Assembly: GCA_001774245.1 (NCBI GenBank)
Contig: MEZF01000026.1
Location: forward strand, 287-16,698
Length of the DNA stretch: 16,412 bases
Reading direction: 5' to 3'
Origin: Candidatus Bathyarchaeota archaeon RBG_13_52_12
GTDB lineage: Archaea; Thermoproteota; Bathyarchaeia; TCS64
Below the pieces are notes generated by a model. That model was not told the DNA's origin, did not search any database, and worked only from the letters and a program-made list of their open reading frames with translations. Both the position numbers and the translations under genes were made by a program. Below are positions 1-6,365 of the stretch, in pieces; positions within the stretch are counted from its first letter, which is position 1, and each line of letters starts with the position of its first letter.

Positions 1-26
1 CGCGTGATGAGAAAGCCGCAGATATT

Positions 27-1133
27 TCAAAGATAGATCTTCACATAATCTTTTGCGAACGAGAACTTCGGCTTTTTGTATTTACTGTTGATTTCGTCAA
101 GCTTGCTTTGGAACCACCCAGAAGTCTTAGGATCTACTGCCGGGTTCGAGTGGTTAAAATGGTCGAATAGCACATGCTCCACGGCCACCTCATCGAGTAC
201 CTCGAGGCTGCTCCGGAATTTCTTCGCCCATTCTTGCGCTTTAAGGCCACCGAGGCCCGCTGGCTTCCTCGCCCCCTCCCCTATGGGTATGTGGCCCAAC
301 TGTGTGGAAGTGAAATTTACCTTCCCACTCGTCGTCCTTTCAAGCTCGTCATCAGACCAGAAGGTGCCATCCACAACGTACAGGTTGGCTCCCTCGATGT
401 GTCTTATCGCCTCCTCGGTGAGTTCCTTGATGTCTGGGGTGAAGACAAGCCTCTTCCCACTCGGGAGGAAAGTCGCATCGTACCCGAATGTCCTGCTGGG
501 GTGGTACCTGTCCTCTCCGACCCTGTCGGTGTGAGGGACTTCGAACGCCTCGACCCTCAGTGTTCTGTCAAGGACCGTCCTTGCATCCCCGTCCTTCAAA
601 GGTATGGGCTTGACGTAGTCTTCGTCAAGTCTTCCGAGCTTTGCGTACCAGCCTGGGTTCTCGTTCGTCCCGAACATGGCGTCGATAAGGTCGCTTGGGG
701 CGTAAACAGGCCTCTTGAAAGCCCTCCCCGTTGAATACAGGCCCAAACCACCAATATGGTCGTAGTGGCCGTGCGTGAGAAAAGTGCAGTCGGTCCTAGT
801 ATCCCTCCACCCTGTCTCCAAAGTCGCCCTATAGGGGGTTGCACTAGCCTCCATCATCTGGTGGCGAAGGTCAGGTCCTGAGTCGAAGAAGACTATCTTA
901 TAGTAGTCGTCGAGGCTCGACGAGACGCGGAATGTAGTCATGTTCCTCCGAAGCTTAGGATCCTCCCACGCTGCCCTGCATAGGGGGCAGAAGCACTCAT
1001 GTTGCGGTATGCCGCCGTTTGCTGCCGTCCCCCACGGCTGTATGAGCAGTCTCGGCTTATCACCCGTATTGTTAGCTGTCGCACCAGTGGCTCTGTACAT
1101 CTCATCGCTTATTCCGAACGGTGGCATTGACAT
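27..1133 (-). CDS. PqqB-like metallo-beta-lactamase-fold hydrolase
   Basis: Predicted soluble metal-dependent hydrolase of the PqqB branch of the metallo-beta-lactamase superfamily. The N-terminal pattern GTAANGGIPQHECFCPLC (about residues 35-52, cysteines 47, 49 and 52) matches the small zinc-binding Cys cluster of PqqB. The active-site motif HGHYDH is at 121-126, with further likely ligands H201, D233 and H281. The late block TQLGHIPIGEG (277-287) and the FDHFNHSNP segment (323-331) also follow PqqB. At 368 residues it is longer than typical PqqB (about 300). It may act on a peptide or small-molecule ester or amide; no other PQQ gene is visible nearby, so a role in PQQ synthesis is not supported. 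A TATA-like box at 1150-1158 puts the transcript start near ATG 1133 or ATG 1127, so the shorter product (MPPFG...) is possible. The family call is firm, the substrate unknown. Confidence 0.88.
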   Translation of the reverse strand: MSMPPFGISDEMYRATGATANNTGDKPRLLIQPWGTAANGGIPQHECFCPLCRAAWEDPKLRRNMTTFRVSSSLDDYYKIVFFDSGPDLRHQMMEASATPYRATLETGWRDTRTDCTFLTHGHYDHIGGLGLYSTGRAFKRPVYAPSDLIDAMFGTNENPGWYAKLGRLDEDYVKPIPLKDGDARTVLDRTLRVEAFEVPHTDRVGEDRYHPSRTFGYDATFLPSGKRLVFTPDIKELTEEAIRHIEGANLYVVDGTFWSDDELERTTSGKVNFTSTQLGHIPIGEGARKPAGLGGLKAQEWAKKFRSSLEVLDEVAVEHVLFDHFNHSNPAVDPKTSGWFQSKLDEINSKYKKPKFSFAKDYVKIYL

Positions 1134-1149
1134 TGATTCCGAGAAATGG

Positions 1150-1158
1150 GATTTATTC
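1150..1158 (-). promoter_or_regulatory. TATA-like promoter of the PqqB-like gene
   Basis: On the minus strand this reads GAATAAATC. Its centre lies about 26 bases before the two candidate ATG codons (1133 and 1127), the normal archaeal TATA-to-start distance for a leaderless mRNA. A TGCGCGCA palindrome sits about 20 bases further upstream. Confidence 0.5.
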
Positions 1159-1177
1159 CTTCTTGTTATGCATCTTG

Positions 1178-1185
1178 TGCGCGCA
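1178..1185. repeat. Palindromic C/G tract TGCGCGCA
   Basis: Perfect 8-base palindrome in the gap between the two leftward genes, upstream of the TATA box of the PqqB-like gene. A related ACGCGCA lies at 1245-1251 in the same gap. The identical 8-mer recurs at 14466-14473. Confidence 0.8.
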
Positions 1186-1337
1186 ATATTCCATTAAAAA
1201 TTAAACTCTATATTCTGTATTTTATGTTGCTTGCATGATCATATACGCGCATCAGGTTCTCTTTCACATTGATCGTCCTCGGCCGTTAAGCTCCCTTTAT
1301 TTAGAGACGCAGCCTATCGCATGCGCCATTCTTAATA

Positions 1338-1568
1338 TTACCATCCTTCAGGGCTACTTCGTGACACGGCTAGGTTCCTTATCCCGAGATAGATGTACAT
1401 CTCGTATACACTCATCCCGAGCCTCTTAGCCAACTTCTTCAAGACGGCTTCGTATTCGCGGCATCTAACCCTCTTAACACCCTTCCTGGCGTCCTCATCG
1501 GCGAGTGTGCGAGCCATAGTGGCGAAAGCTAGATCAGCCTCGGTCGACGTTACGCTATTTCTCGCCAT
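1338..1568 (-). CDS. Small basic protein of unknown function
   Basis: A 76-residue protein with no family I recognise. It is rich in Arg and Lys and predicted largely helical: a possible helix at 8-25, a basic stretch KGVKRVRCREYEAVLKKLAKR at about 29-49, then GMSVYEMYIYLGI (51-63). The LAKRLGMSVYEMYIYLGI segment could be the end of a small helix-turn-helix, but this is weak. Coding status is supported by good signals: GAGGA directly before ATG 1568, another AGAGGA 8-14 bases upstream, and a TATA-like box at 1605-1614. There is no signal peptide or membrane segment. It diverges from the small membrane-protein gene at 1771 and could be a local regulator, but that is inference. Confidence 0.6.
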   Translation of the reverse strand: MARNSVTSTEADLAFATMARTLADEDARKGVKRVRCREYEAVLKKLAKRLGMSVYEMYIYLGIRNLAVSRSSPEGW

Positions 1569-1604
1569 TCCTCAAATCCTCTGATTATGTATAGATCGAT
1601 GGAA

Positions 1605-1614
1605 GATTTAAAGA
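1605..1614 (-). promoter_or_regulatory. TATA-like promoter of the small basic protein gene
   Basis: The minus strand reads TCTTTAAATC about 40 bases before ATG 1568. This predicts a leader of roughly 15 bases that would include the AGAGGA/GAGGA ribosome-binding sequences at 1569-1582. Confidence 0.5.
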
Positions 1615-1741
1615 AAATCGAATCTAAAATCGTAAATATGTTCAGTAATCAAAATATGAATCTGTATACAATTTTCGCATACACATTTGTCAGAAACGCC
1701 TCCATAGCCTTATCCTGAGTTCCACCTGATCGTGCAATAAC

Positions 1742-1751
1742 GCGTATATTG
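1742..1751 (+). promoter_or_regulatory. TATA-like promoter of the small membrane protein gene
   Basis: GCGTATATTG, centred about 27 bases before ATG 1774 (and 24 before GTG 1771). It favours a leaderless transcript starting at the ATG. It overlaps an ACGCGT palindrome at 1739-1744. Confidence 0.45.
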
Positions 1752-1770
1752 AGCTTCGGAATATTGTAAA

Positions 1771-1998
1771 GTGATGGATCTATTAGGAATAATCGAGGCT
1801 GTCTTAATATTCAGCTCGATCATCATTCTACCCCTCATCTATATCCGAATCAGAGGAAACAATGAGAGCAGCCAATATCAAGAGCGAGTTAGTCAGGACT
1901 GGAGGGACACTCCCGATTATTGGGGAGGGGAAGAGTATCTCAAAGTTATGCGCATAGATAAAGAACTTGAGAAAAATAAACAGCACGTGGAATCTTAA
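1771..1998 (+). CDS. Small single-span membrane protein, unknown
   Basis: A 75-residue protein (74 if translation starts at the in-frame ATG at 1774, which the promoter spacing favours). Residues 4-27 (LLGIIEAVLIFSSIIILPLI) form one strong hydrophobic helix, followed by a positively charged RIRG and a hydrophilic tail of about 45 residues with many acidic, basic and aromatic residues. The topology is probably N-out with the tail in the cytoplasm. I do not recognise a family. The start-proximal TATA box and single-helix design make a real gene likely; the function is open. Confidence 0.6.
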   Translation: MMDLLGIIEAVLIFSSIIILPLIYIRIRGNNESSQYQERVSQDWRDTPDYWGGEEYLKVMRIDKELEKNKQHVES

Positions 1999-2057
1999 TC
2001 ACACGGCTCCCTCGAAACCTAACTCTTAGCCTCGTCCCTCAGATACTTCGTATAGTT

Positions 2058-2066
2058 GCGCGCGCG
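2058..2066. repeat. Alternating C/G tract, 9 bases
   Basis: GCGCGCGCG flanked by T and A (TTGCGCGCGCGACG). Intergenic, 60 bases after the stop of the small membrane protein. One of the two longest uninterrupted tracts in the window. Confidence 0.85.
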
Positions 2067-2115
2067 ACGATTCAGGGTAGGATGGATTAAATGTGTCTTA
2101 GTTCATAGATGAATT

Positions 2116-2489
2116 GATGGGGAATTCCGACGCGAATCGTATATAGAGTTACATAGGTGTCTCTCAGAAACTGCCATTCTCCTCGGATTGAAAATTAACG
2201 GTTTGCTCCACGGAGGCGTCTCACCCTGAAGAGGGACTCATTAAAGACCAGCCGAGAGGTTTTACACGCTGCTGAGCTGGGTATCGACCTTGAGTACGAG
2301 TCAGATAAGAACCTGTTACGTATCTATCTTAGCTTGATTCTTCATGGCCAGATTATGCAGATTTCCCCCGCGATTCGCGGAAAATTGGCGCGGGCTGATC
2401 TGATCACTTGCAGGAGTCCCGGCAGAGACAGCGTTCTCACGCAGCGAGGCAAGCAGATGCTCAAGGAGATCAAGGAGGAGGCGCCGTGA
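2116..2489 (+). pseudogene. Probable broken winged-helix gene
   Basis: Two reading frames show protein-like sequence but no joint open frame. Frame one runs from about 2116 to a TGA at 2227-2229 and includes ETAILLGLKINGLLHGG. Frame two is open from 2199 to TGA 2487-2489 and encodes about 96 residues, including a helix-rich EVLHAAELGIDLEYESD, then ISPAIRGKLARADLITCR and SVLTQRGKQMLKEIKEE. The last two resemble the recognition helix and wing-to-final-helix part (LT..G..ML) of archaeal winged-helix regulators. Frame two has no ATG, GTG or TTG near its beginning, so a single-base shift near 2199-2229 joining both frames is the simplest explanation. The alternative is chance openness of a GC-moderate spacer. 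Confidence 0.35.
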
Positions 2490-2565
2490 TACAGGAGAGA
2501 AGGCGAGGTAGTTCGCGTGAGCCTGGATTGGAATCACGTGATTTATGAATTAATTTGTAGTAACG

Positions 2566-2574
2566 GTTTAAAAG
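2566..2574 (+). promoter_or_regulatory. TATA-like promoter of the BlaI-like gene
   Basis: GTTTAAAAG, centred 27 bases before ATG 2597. If the transcript starts there, the upstream GTG at 2582 would be outside the mRNA, so the start is probably ATG 2597. Confidence 0.55.
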
Positions 2575-2581
2575 ATAGTAT

Positions 2582-2980
2582 GTGGCGGACTCTACCATGA
2601 AGGAAATAGTGTACGATACATCAGAAACTGGTTTCAACGCCGTTCTCAGGGACTGGCAAATCAAGGTGATGCGGATCATCTGGGGCAAGCCAGAGGGCAT
2701 CATTAGTCGAGTCGCGCATCAGGAGGTAAACCAGGCGCTCAAGGGAGAGACCATCTCACGCGCCAGCGTCATCAACTTCTTGGAGGATATGCGTGAAATG
2801 GGTGTCCTCAATGGCAGGGAAGTAACGGGTAAGGGTGGGTACCATTGGATCTACGGAGCCGGGATGGATGAGGAGGGTTTCAAGGGGTTCATAGTTAAGA
2901 GGATGATGGCCACTCTGATGGAGAGCTTCCCAGAGGAGACGAGGGAAGTCCTTACAAGTCTAGTTAATTTTGGGATTTAG
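2582..2980 (+). CDS. BlaI/MecI-like winged-helix transcriptional regulator
   Basis: Predicted DNA-binding repressor. Numbered from GTG 2582, residues 21-33 (VLRDWQIKVMRII) match the first helix of the BlaI/MecI/CopY family, and 60-92 (ASVINFLEDMREMGVLNG then a Gly-rich wing with YHWIYG) match its recognition helix and beta wing. A C-terminal helical stretch (99-127, FKGFIVKRMMATLMESF) would serve dimerisation, as in BlaI. The length of 132 residues is normal for the family. The TATA box at 2566-2574 favours translation from ATG 2597 (residue 6). It is transcribed toward the NTF2-like gene at 3076, 95 bases away with its own promoter. No BlaR-type sensor is present, so the signal is unknown. 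Autoregulation is possible but no operator was identified. Confidence 0.72.
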   Translation: MADSTMKEIVYDTSETGFNAVLRDWQIKVMRIIWGKPEGIISRVAHQEVNQALKGETISRASVINFLEDMREMGVLNGREVTGKGGYHWIYGAGMDEEGFKGFIVKRMMATLMESFPEETREVLTSLVNFGI

Positions 2981-3014
2981 CCTCTCGTTCCAGTGCAGAA
3001 CTCACTCCCATCGA

Positions 3015-3023
3015 GTGCGCGTC
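3015..3023. repeat. Alternating purine-pyrimidine tract GTGCGCGTC
   Basis: A C/G-rich alternating tract in the 95-base gap between the BlaI-like and NTF2-like genes, about 25 bases upstream of the TATA-like box at 3048-3056. Confidence 0.6.
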
Positions 3024-3047
3024 TCATTTATTTATGATTGGTCAAAT

Positions 3048-3056
3048 CTTAAACTA
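3048..3056 (+). promoter_or_regulatory. TATA-like promoter of the NTF2-like gene
   Basis: CTTAAACTA, centred at about 3052, predicts a transcript start near 3078. That lies just after GTG 3076 and just before a GAGGTGG ribosome-binding sequence (3078-3084) that precedes the in-frame GTG at 3091. Confidence 0.45.
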
Positions 3057-3075
3057 GTGATTCAAGACAATAGAT

Positions 3076-3477
3076 GTGAGGTGGATTGAGGTGAAAGTAA
3101 CTCATCCGAACTTGATGATCATCACAGCCGCGTTGGACGCTTTCAACACACGGGACAGCGACGCCATTAGCAGATACGTGTCTGAAGACTACGCCTATAC
3201 CCTCCATGGTAGAGGACCGTTTGCCGGAGTCTACAAGGGATTCGAGGGCGTCAGCAGAATAGTAGACGCTGGCGCAGCGTTGGGGTTCAAGGTTAAGCCT
3301 CTACTCGTGCTGGCAGATGCAGAGTATGTCTTCGTACTAGGGAAGCTTACCGGAGAGAGGGAAGGAAAGACCATTGAAACGGAGAACTGCTACATCTACA
3401 GAGTCAGAGACGGGAAACTCGTAGAGGGCAGGAATGTACCGACCGATCAGTATGCCTTCGACGAGTACTGTAGATAA
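3076..3477 (+). CDS. NTF2/SnoaL-like small ligand-binding protein
   Basis: A 133-residue protein with the layout of the SnoaL-like NTF2 fold: helices with LDAFNTRDSDAISRYVSEDYAYTLHG (about 18-43), a GVYKGFEGV turn (52-60), then strands ending YIYRVRDGKLVEGRNVPTDQYAFDEY. The end (RDGK...DQYAFDE) is typical of ketosteroid-isomerase-related proteins of this group. Such domains bind or isomerise small hydrophobic molecules; the ligand cannot be read from sequence. GTG 3076 gives the full frame, but GTG 3091 has a better ribosome-binding site (GAGGTGG, 6 bases away) and the better promoter spacing, giving 128 residues (VKVTHPNL...). The gene converges on the radical SAM gene across a 40-base gap. 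Confidence 0.72.
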   Translation: MRWIEVKVTHPNLMIITAALDAFNTRDSDAISRYVSEDYAYTLHGRGPFAGVYKGFEGVSRIVDAGAALGFKVKPLLVLADAEYVFVLGKLTGEREGKTIETENCYIYRVRDGKLVEGRNVPTDQYAFDEYCR

Positions 3478-3488
3478 TTGGCGTTGTT

Positions 3489-3496
3489 GCGCGCGC
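3489..3496. repeat. C/G tract in palindrome TGCGCGCGCA
   Basis: The 8-base alternation sits within the perfect 10-base palindrome TGCGCGCGCA (3488-3497), followed by TGC. It fills the middle of the 40-base gap between two converging genes, where no promoter is expected. Confidence 0.85.
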
Positions 3497-3517
3497 ATGC
3501 TGTTATTAGCTATAATA

Positions 3518-4945
3518 TCAGAAAAGGTCGCGCAGCTGCCTTACAATGTTCTGACTCACCATATACCTGTAGGTGCTCCTCTTGAAGCGGTTACCGGAGA
3601 AGAAACCCTCCATCCTCCTCCCCCACTTCCCGTAGAAGCTCCGATAGCACTGATACAGCTCCTGCTGAACCTCCCCAACGCTGAGGGTCTCCGTCGGCAT
3701 CACGGCGTGGATCATATCATAGTGAGCCCAATTGCCGTCACGTATCCACCCATTACCGGCAGCCTCATCGTAGAGCCTCGTGCCCGGGAAGGGAGTCAGT
3801 ATCATGAAGATGGCGAGCCCCGGGCTGAGTGAGTCTATGTAGCGGCGAAGACCCTCGATGGAGTCGCTTGTGTCCTTCCTGCCCCCGATGATCATAGTAG
3901 CCTGTGAGAAGATGTCGTTGTCCTCTAACACCCTCACGGCTCTCCCAGCCTGGCCGGGGTCCGTGCCCTTCCTCCACGAGGCGAGGGCCCCCGGGTCGCC
4001 GCTCTCGACGCCCAGGAGCACCCACTGGTTCCCAGACCTCCTCAGCGGCGGAATCGCTTCCGGGTTGCCGGCGACGTCGTCGACCCTGGCTTGGACGAAC
4101 CATAGTACGTCGTCGCCGAGCCTCCGCCGGTTCAGCTCATCGACCAGCTCCCTTGACCGGGGGTTGAATGTGAAGTTGTCGTCCGTCAACCAGAGGAACT
4201 CGGCACCGTACTCGTCCCTGCAGTGCTCCATCTCATCCGCGATGCGCCTCCCAGACTTTGTCCGCCATCGGTGACCCCAGAAGGCGCACTGGCTGCAGAA
4301 TGTACACGCGTGCTCGCAGCCTCTGCTCCCCTCGATAATGGCGTAGCGCTTCCCCCCGGCCATCTTGTTGAAGCTGTACTTGTCCAGGTGGTCCTCGACG
4401 AAGTGGTAGCCGGGCATCGGGAGGCTGTCGAGGTCCTGGATCAGTGGCCTCGGCGGGCTAGAGACCACCTCTTCACCGTGGCGGAACGTCAGCCCCCTTA
4501 CATCTGAGAAGTCTCGGCCAGACGCTGCGGCCTCCACGAACTCGACTAGGGTCTCCTCGCCCTCGCCGCGGGCGATGGCGTCTATCTCTGGGTACTCCCT
4601 CAAGCTGGGCTCTGCGAGGGCGGTGAAGTGCTGGCCGCCTGTGATTGTTAACGCGTCTGGGGCGGCTCGCTTAGCCGTCTCCATGGCCCTGGCTACGGTG
4701 TACGCGTTGCAGGTTGAGAGGCTGCTGACAGCTACTACGTCGGGCTTTAAGTCGGCGATCCTCCTCTCCAGCCTGCTCCAGTCGAGGTTCTCGGCCTGGC
4801 AGTCGACGACGGTGATCTCGTGCTCCGGGTGCTTGGACTCGAGGTAGGCTGCTAGTTGTAGGCAGGCGGTCGGCGGTGGGAGGTACTCCCCCATGATGAA
4901 CCAGTATTCCTTCGGTGGTTCGACGAATACGACCCTCAAAGCCAC
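3518..4945 (-). CDS. B12-binding-type radical SAM enzyme (COG1032)
   Basis: Predicted radical S-adenosylmethionine enzyme of the BchE-like group. Residues 1-140 form a Rossmann-like cobalamin-binding-type domain (RVVFVEPP; PDVVAVSS at 68-75; ITGGQHFT at 101-108; ARGEGEETL at 125-133). The usual DxHxxG cobalamin ligand motif is not seen, so B12 may bind without lower His ligation or be absent. The radical SAM core carries CEHACTFC with cysteines 210, 214 and 217 for the 4Fe-4S cluster, followed by GVESGD (312-317) and TPFPGTRLYDEA (384-395). The C-terminal 60 residues resemble the tail helices of this group. The substrate is unknown. GTG 4945 matches a leaderless transcript from the TATA box at 4969-4978, while GAGG at 4947-4950 is better placed for TTG 4939. 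Length 475 is usual. Confidence 0.88.
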   Translation of the reverse strand: MALRVVFVEPPKEYWFIMGEYLPPPTACLQLAAYLESKHPEHEITVVDCQAENLDWSRLERRIADLKPDVVAVSSLSTCNAYTVARAMETAKRAAPDALTITGGQHFTALAEPSLREYPEIDAIARGEGEETLVEFVEAAASGRDFSDVRGLTFRHGEEVVSSPPRPLIQDLDSLPMPGYHFVEDHLDKYSFNKMAGGKRYAIIEGSRGCEHACTFCSQCAFWGHRWRTKSGRRIADEMEHCRDEYGAEFLWLTDDNFTFNPRSRELVDELNRRRLGDDVLWFVQARVDDVAGNPEAIPPLRRSGNQWVLLGVESGDPGALASWRKGTDPGQAGRAVRVLEDNDIFSQATMIIGGRKDTSDSIEGLRRYIDSLSPGLAIFMILTPFPGTRLYDEAAGNGWIRDGNWAHYDMIHAVMPTETLSVGEVQQELYQCYRSFYGKWGRRMEGFFSGNRFKRSTYRYMVSQNIVRQLRDLF

Positions 4946-4968
4946 ACCTCGACTGATTACCTTCGATT

Positions 4969-4978
4969 TGTTTAAAGC
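4969..4978 (-). promoter_or_regulatory. TATA-like promoter of the radical SAM gene
   Basis: The minus strand reads GCTTTAAACA, centred about 28 bases before GTG 4945. It predicts a transcript beginning at or within a few bases of the start codon. Confidence 0.55.
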
Positions 4979-4993
4979 AATATTTTAAAATGT

Positions 4994-5013
4994 GCGGATT
5001 ACCCATTATCCGC
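4994..5013. promoter_or_regulatory. Near-palindromic operator candidate
   Basis: The arms GCGGAT (4994-4999) and ATCCGC (5008-5013) are inverted and separated by 8 bases that are partly symmetric. The site lies 16 bases upstream of the radical SAM TATA-like box, a suitable place for a dimeric regulator. No bound protein can be named. Confidence 0.35.
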
Positions 5014-5019
5014 TCTAAT

Positions 5020-5026
5020 CGCGCGG
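5020..5026. repeat. C/G tract CGCGCGG
   Basis: Six alternating bases (5020-5025) plus G, in the divergent promoter region, about 45 bases upstream of the radical SAM TATA-like box. A weaker ACGCGC follows at 5140-5145, nearer the DUF4349 gene. Confidence 0.7.
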
Positions 5027-5194
5027 CTTCGCTTCCAAGCTCAGCGATGGCTATGGACGCCTTTATCATCTTTCCGCCTCCTGAGAAGAACACGACCAGG
5101 GATTCAATGATCTCGTCTCAGGACTCTAATGAAGCATACACGCGCTTGAACGAATTATTCTAAACAGCACCCGATCAGCTGTTCGAAACTCTAG

Positions 5195-5202
5195 TATTAT
5201 AT
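5195..5202 (+). promoter_or_regulatory. TATA-like promoter of the DUF4349 gene
   Basis: TATTATAT, predicting a transcript start near 5225. That leaves a leader of about 24 bases containing GAGAGG (5228-5233) and GGGCGG (5242-5247) before ATG 5249. Confidence 0.45.
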
Positions 5203-5248
5203 GCGTAACAGACTATAACCAATTTACGAGAGGATCAACACGGGCGGA

Positions 5249-6226
5249 ATGATACCGGGGGTAGCTGGAACGTCGAAGAGAACCACGTTAGCGATAGTGG
5301 CGATCGTCATCCTGGCATCGGCGTTCGGAGTCGGCTACTTCTCCTCACCAAGCAAGGTCGCGACCCAGGGAACATTTGTGACCCAGACCGTGACGACGTC
5401 AAGCAACGCAGACGCCGCGGGGACACACGCCGCCGCAGCAGCGGCAGCAGCTAAGGCAGCCGCCAACGCAGCTTGGAACCCACTCAAGTCCATCTGGACC
5501 ACCGAGACCGTAAGCCAAGGAGGGGCAACACTCACCACGGTCACCGCGGAGGACTTCTCTAACAGGATGGTGGTATACACCGCCTCAATCAGCCTCAAGG
5601 TCGAAAAAGTCGAGTCGGCGATCACAGGCCTCCAGCAGCTCACGCAGAAGTACAAGGGCTACGTCGCAAGCGTCTACACAGGCGCAGAGGACGGCAGCAT
5701 CACCATCCGCGTCCCGCAGGCCGCCTTCATCGACGCCGTAGCCGAGGTCGAGACCCTGGGCAAGGTCCAGAGCAGGAACGTCAACGGGGATGACGTCTCC
5801 GAGAAGTACGTCGACCTCCAGGCGCAGCTCACCAACGTGAAGAGGCAGGAGGCCCGGCTCCAGGAGATCCTTGGGCTCGCCAAGACCGTCGCAGAGGTCC
5901 TGACGGTTGAGCAGGAGCTCGCCAGGGTCCGCGGCGCCGTGGAGAGCCTCACGGGTCAGATCAACTACCTTAACAGCCGGGTCGAGCTCGCGACAATCAC
6001 CGTCTATATCAACCAGGCCCCGGCCAAGCAGGCAGCGTGGATGCCAGAGCTCGACCTATCCGGCCCCGTGAAGACGGGTGCCCAGATCCTCTTCACGCTG
6101 GTCGAGGGGATGATCACCCTCATCGTCGCCCTGGGACCATTCGCAGTCATAATCGCTATGATCTACTACATTTACCGGCGCTTTCAGCTGTCCAGAGCTA
6201 AATCTGAGAACCAGCCCAAAGTCTAA
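5249..6226 (+). CDS. DUF4349 family membrane-anchored protein
   Basis: Membrane protein of the DUF4349 family, whose role is not established. Order: a short N-terminus, a signal or membrane segment at about 11-31 (TTLAIVAIVILASAFGVGYF), a Thr/Ser-rich stretch, an alanine run at 61-75, and the DUF4349 domain at about 107-255. That domain shows VVYTASISLKVEKVESAI, ITIRVPQAAF, GDDVSEKYVDLQAQL, EQELARVRGAVESLTGQINYLNSRVELATITV, all strongly family-like. Residues 190-240 should form a coiled coil. A second membrane segment at about 285-308 is followed by a basic tail (YRRFQLSRAK). The domain is therefore probably outside the cell, tethered at both ends. The alanine run has mixed codons, so it is not a simple slippage repeat. 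Confidence 0.85.
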   Translation: MIPGVAGTSKRTTLAIVAIVILASAFGVGYFSSPSKVATQGTFVTQTVTTSSNADAAGTHAAAAAAAAKAAANAAWNPLKSIWTTETVSQGGATLTTVTAEDFSNRMVVYTASISLKVEKVESAITGLQQLTQKYKGYVASVYTGAEDGSITIRVPQAAFIDAVAEVETLGKVQSRNVNGDDVSEKYVDLQAQLTNVKRQEARLQEILGLAKTVAEVLTVEQELARVRGAVESLTGQINYLNSRVELATITVYINQAPAKQAAWMPELDLSGPVKTGAQILFTLVEGMITLIVALGPFAVIIAMIYYIYRRFQLSRAKSENQPKV

Positions 6227-6232
6227 TTCATA

Positions 6233-6239
6233 CGCGCGC
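6233..6239. repeat. C/G tract CGCGCGC
   Basis: Seven alternating bases beginning 7 bases after the DUF4349 stop codon. Confidence 0.75.
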
Positions 6240-6303
6240 CTAAAAACTATCTAACATACGCATAGAAAATATCTTGATGCTGAAAGCCTGTTCTAATAAC
6301 TAG

Positions 6304-6312
6304 TCGCGCGTG
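6304..6312. repeat. C/G tract TCGCGCGTG
   Basis: Contains CGCGCG (6305-6310). It is in the same gap as the tract at 6233 and about 20 bases upstream of the TATA-like box of the MFS gene. Confidence 0.7.
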
Positions 6313-6331
6313 TTCATGCCCATCCAAACAA

Positions 6332-6339
6332 GCTTTATC
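6332..6339 (+). promoter_or_regulatory. TATA-like promoter of the first MFS gene
   Basis: GCTTTATC, centred about 30 bases before the TTG start at 6366, so the mRNA would have at most a few leader bases. The element resembles GCTTTTATC at 8551. Confidence 0.55.
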
Positions 6340-6365
6340 TAGGTTAATTATACTAGTCTGAGACC

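Larger units (their letters stand above)
1999..2581. other. Long gap: C/G tract, degenerate gene, promoter
   Basis: This stretch lies between the small membrane protein and the BlaI-like gene. It holds the 9-base C/G tract at 2058-2066, a stretch with coding character but no clean start (2116-2489), and the TATA-like box of the BlaI-like gene at 2566-2574. Leftward ORFs across 2316-2703 overlap the latter two and have no recognisable content. Confidence 0.6.
4946..5248. other. Divergent promoter region
   Basis: This region lies between the leftward radical SAM gene and the rightward DUF4349 gene. It holds both TATA-like boxes, a near-palindrome at 4994-5013, and C/G tracts at 5020-5026 and 5140-5145. 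A leftward ORF entering from 5093 is open only because it overlaps the radical SAM gene in another frame. Confidence 0.65.

Noticed and set aside
174..734. Rightward 186-residue open frame over the PqqB-like gene
   Set aside because: It lies entirely opposite a gene with clear PqqB-like motifs and has no recognisable domain or promoter.
940..1429. Two rightward small frames around 940-1429
   Set aside because: They overlap the start of the PqqB-like gene and the end of the small basic gene and have no coding character.
2470..2703. Leftward 77-residue frame opposite the BlaI-like start
   Set aside because: It has no family features, overlaps the winged-helix coding region and lacks a promoter.
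3489..3496. C/G tracts as intrinsic terminators
   Set aside because: They are self-complementary but have no loop and no following T-run, and they also occur upstream of promoters.
4671..5093. Leftward 140-residue frame starting upstream of the radical SAM gene
   Set aside because: Most of it overlaps the radical SAM gene in another frame and is Arg-rich shadow sequence. The part beyond 4945 covers that gene's promoter and the palindrome.
5417..5475. Simple-sequence repeat from slippage in the alanine run
   Set aside because: Alanine codons are mixed (GCC, GCA, GCG, GCT) rather than one repeated triplet.
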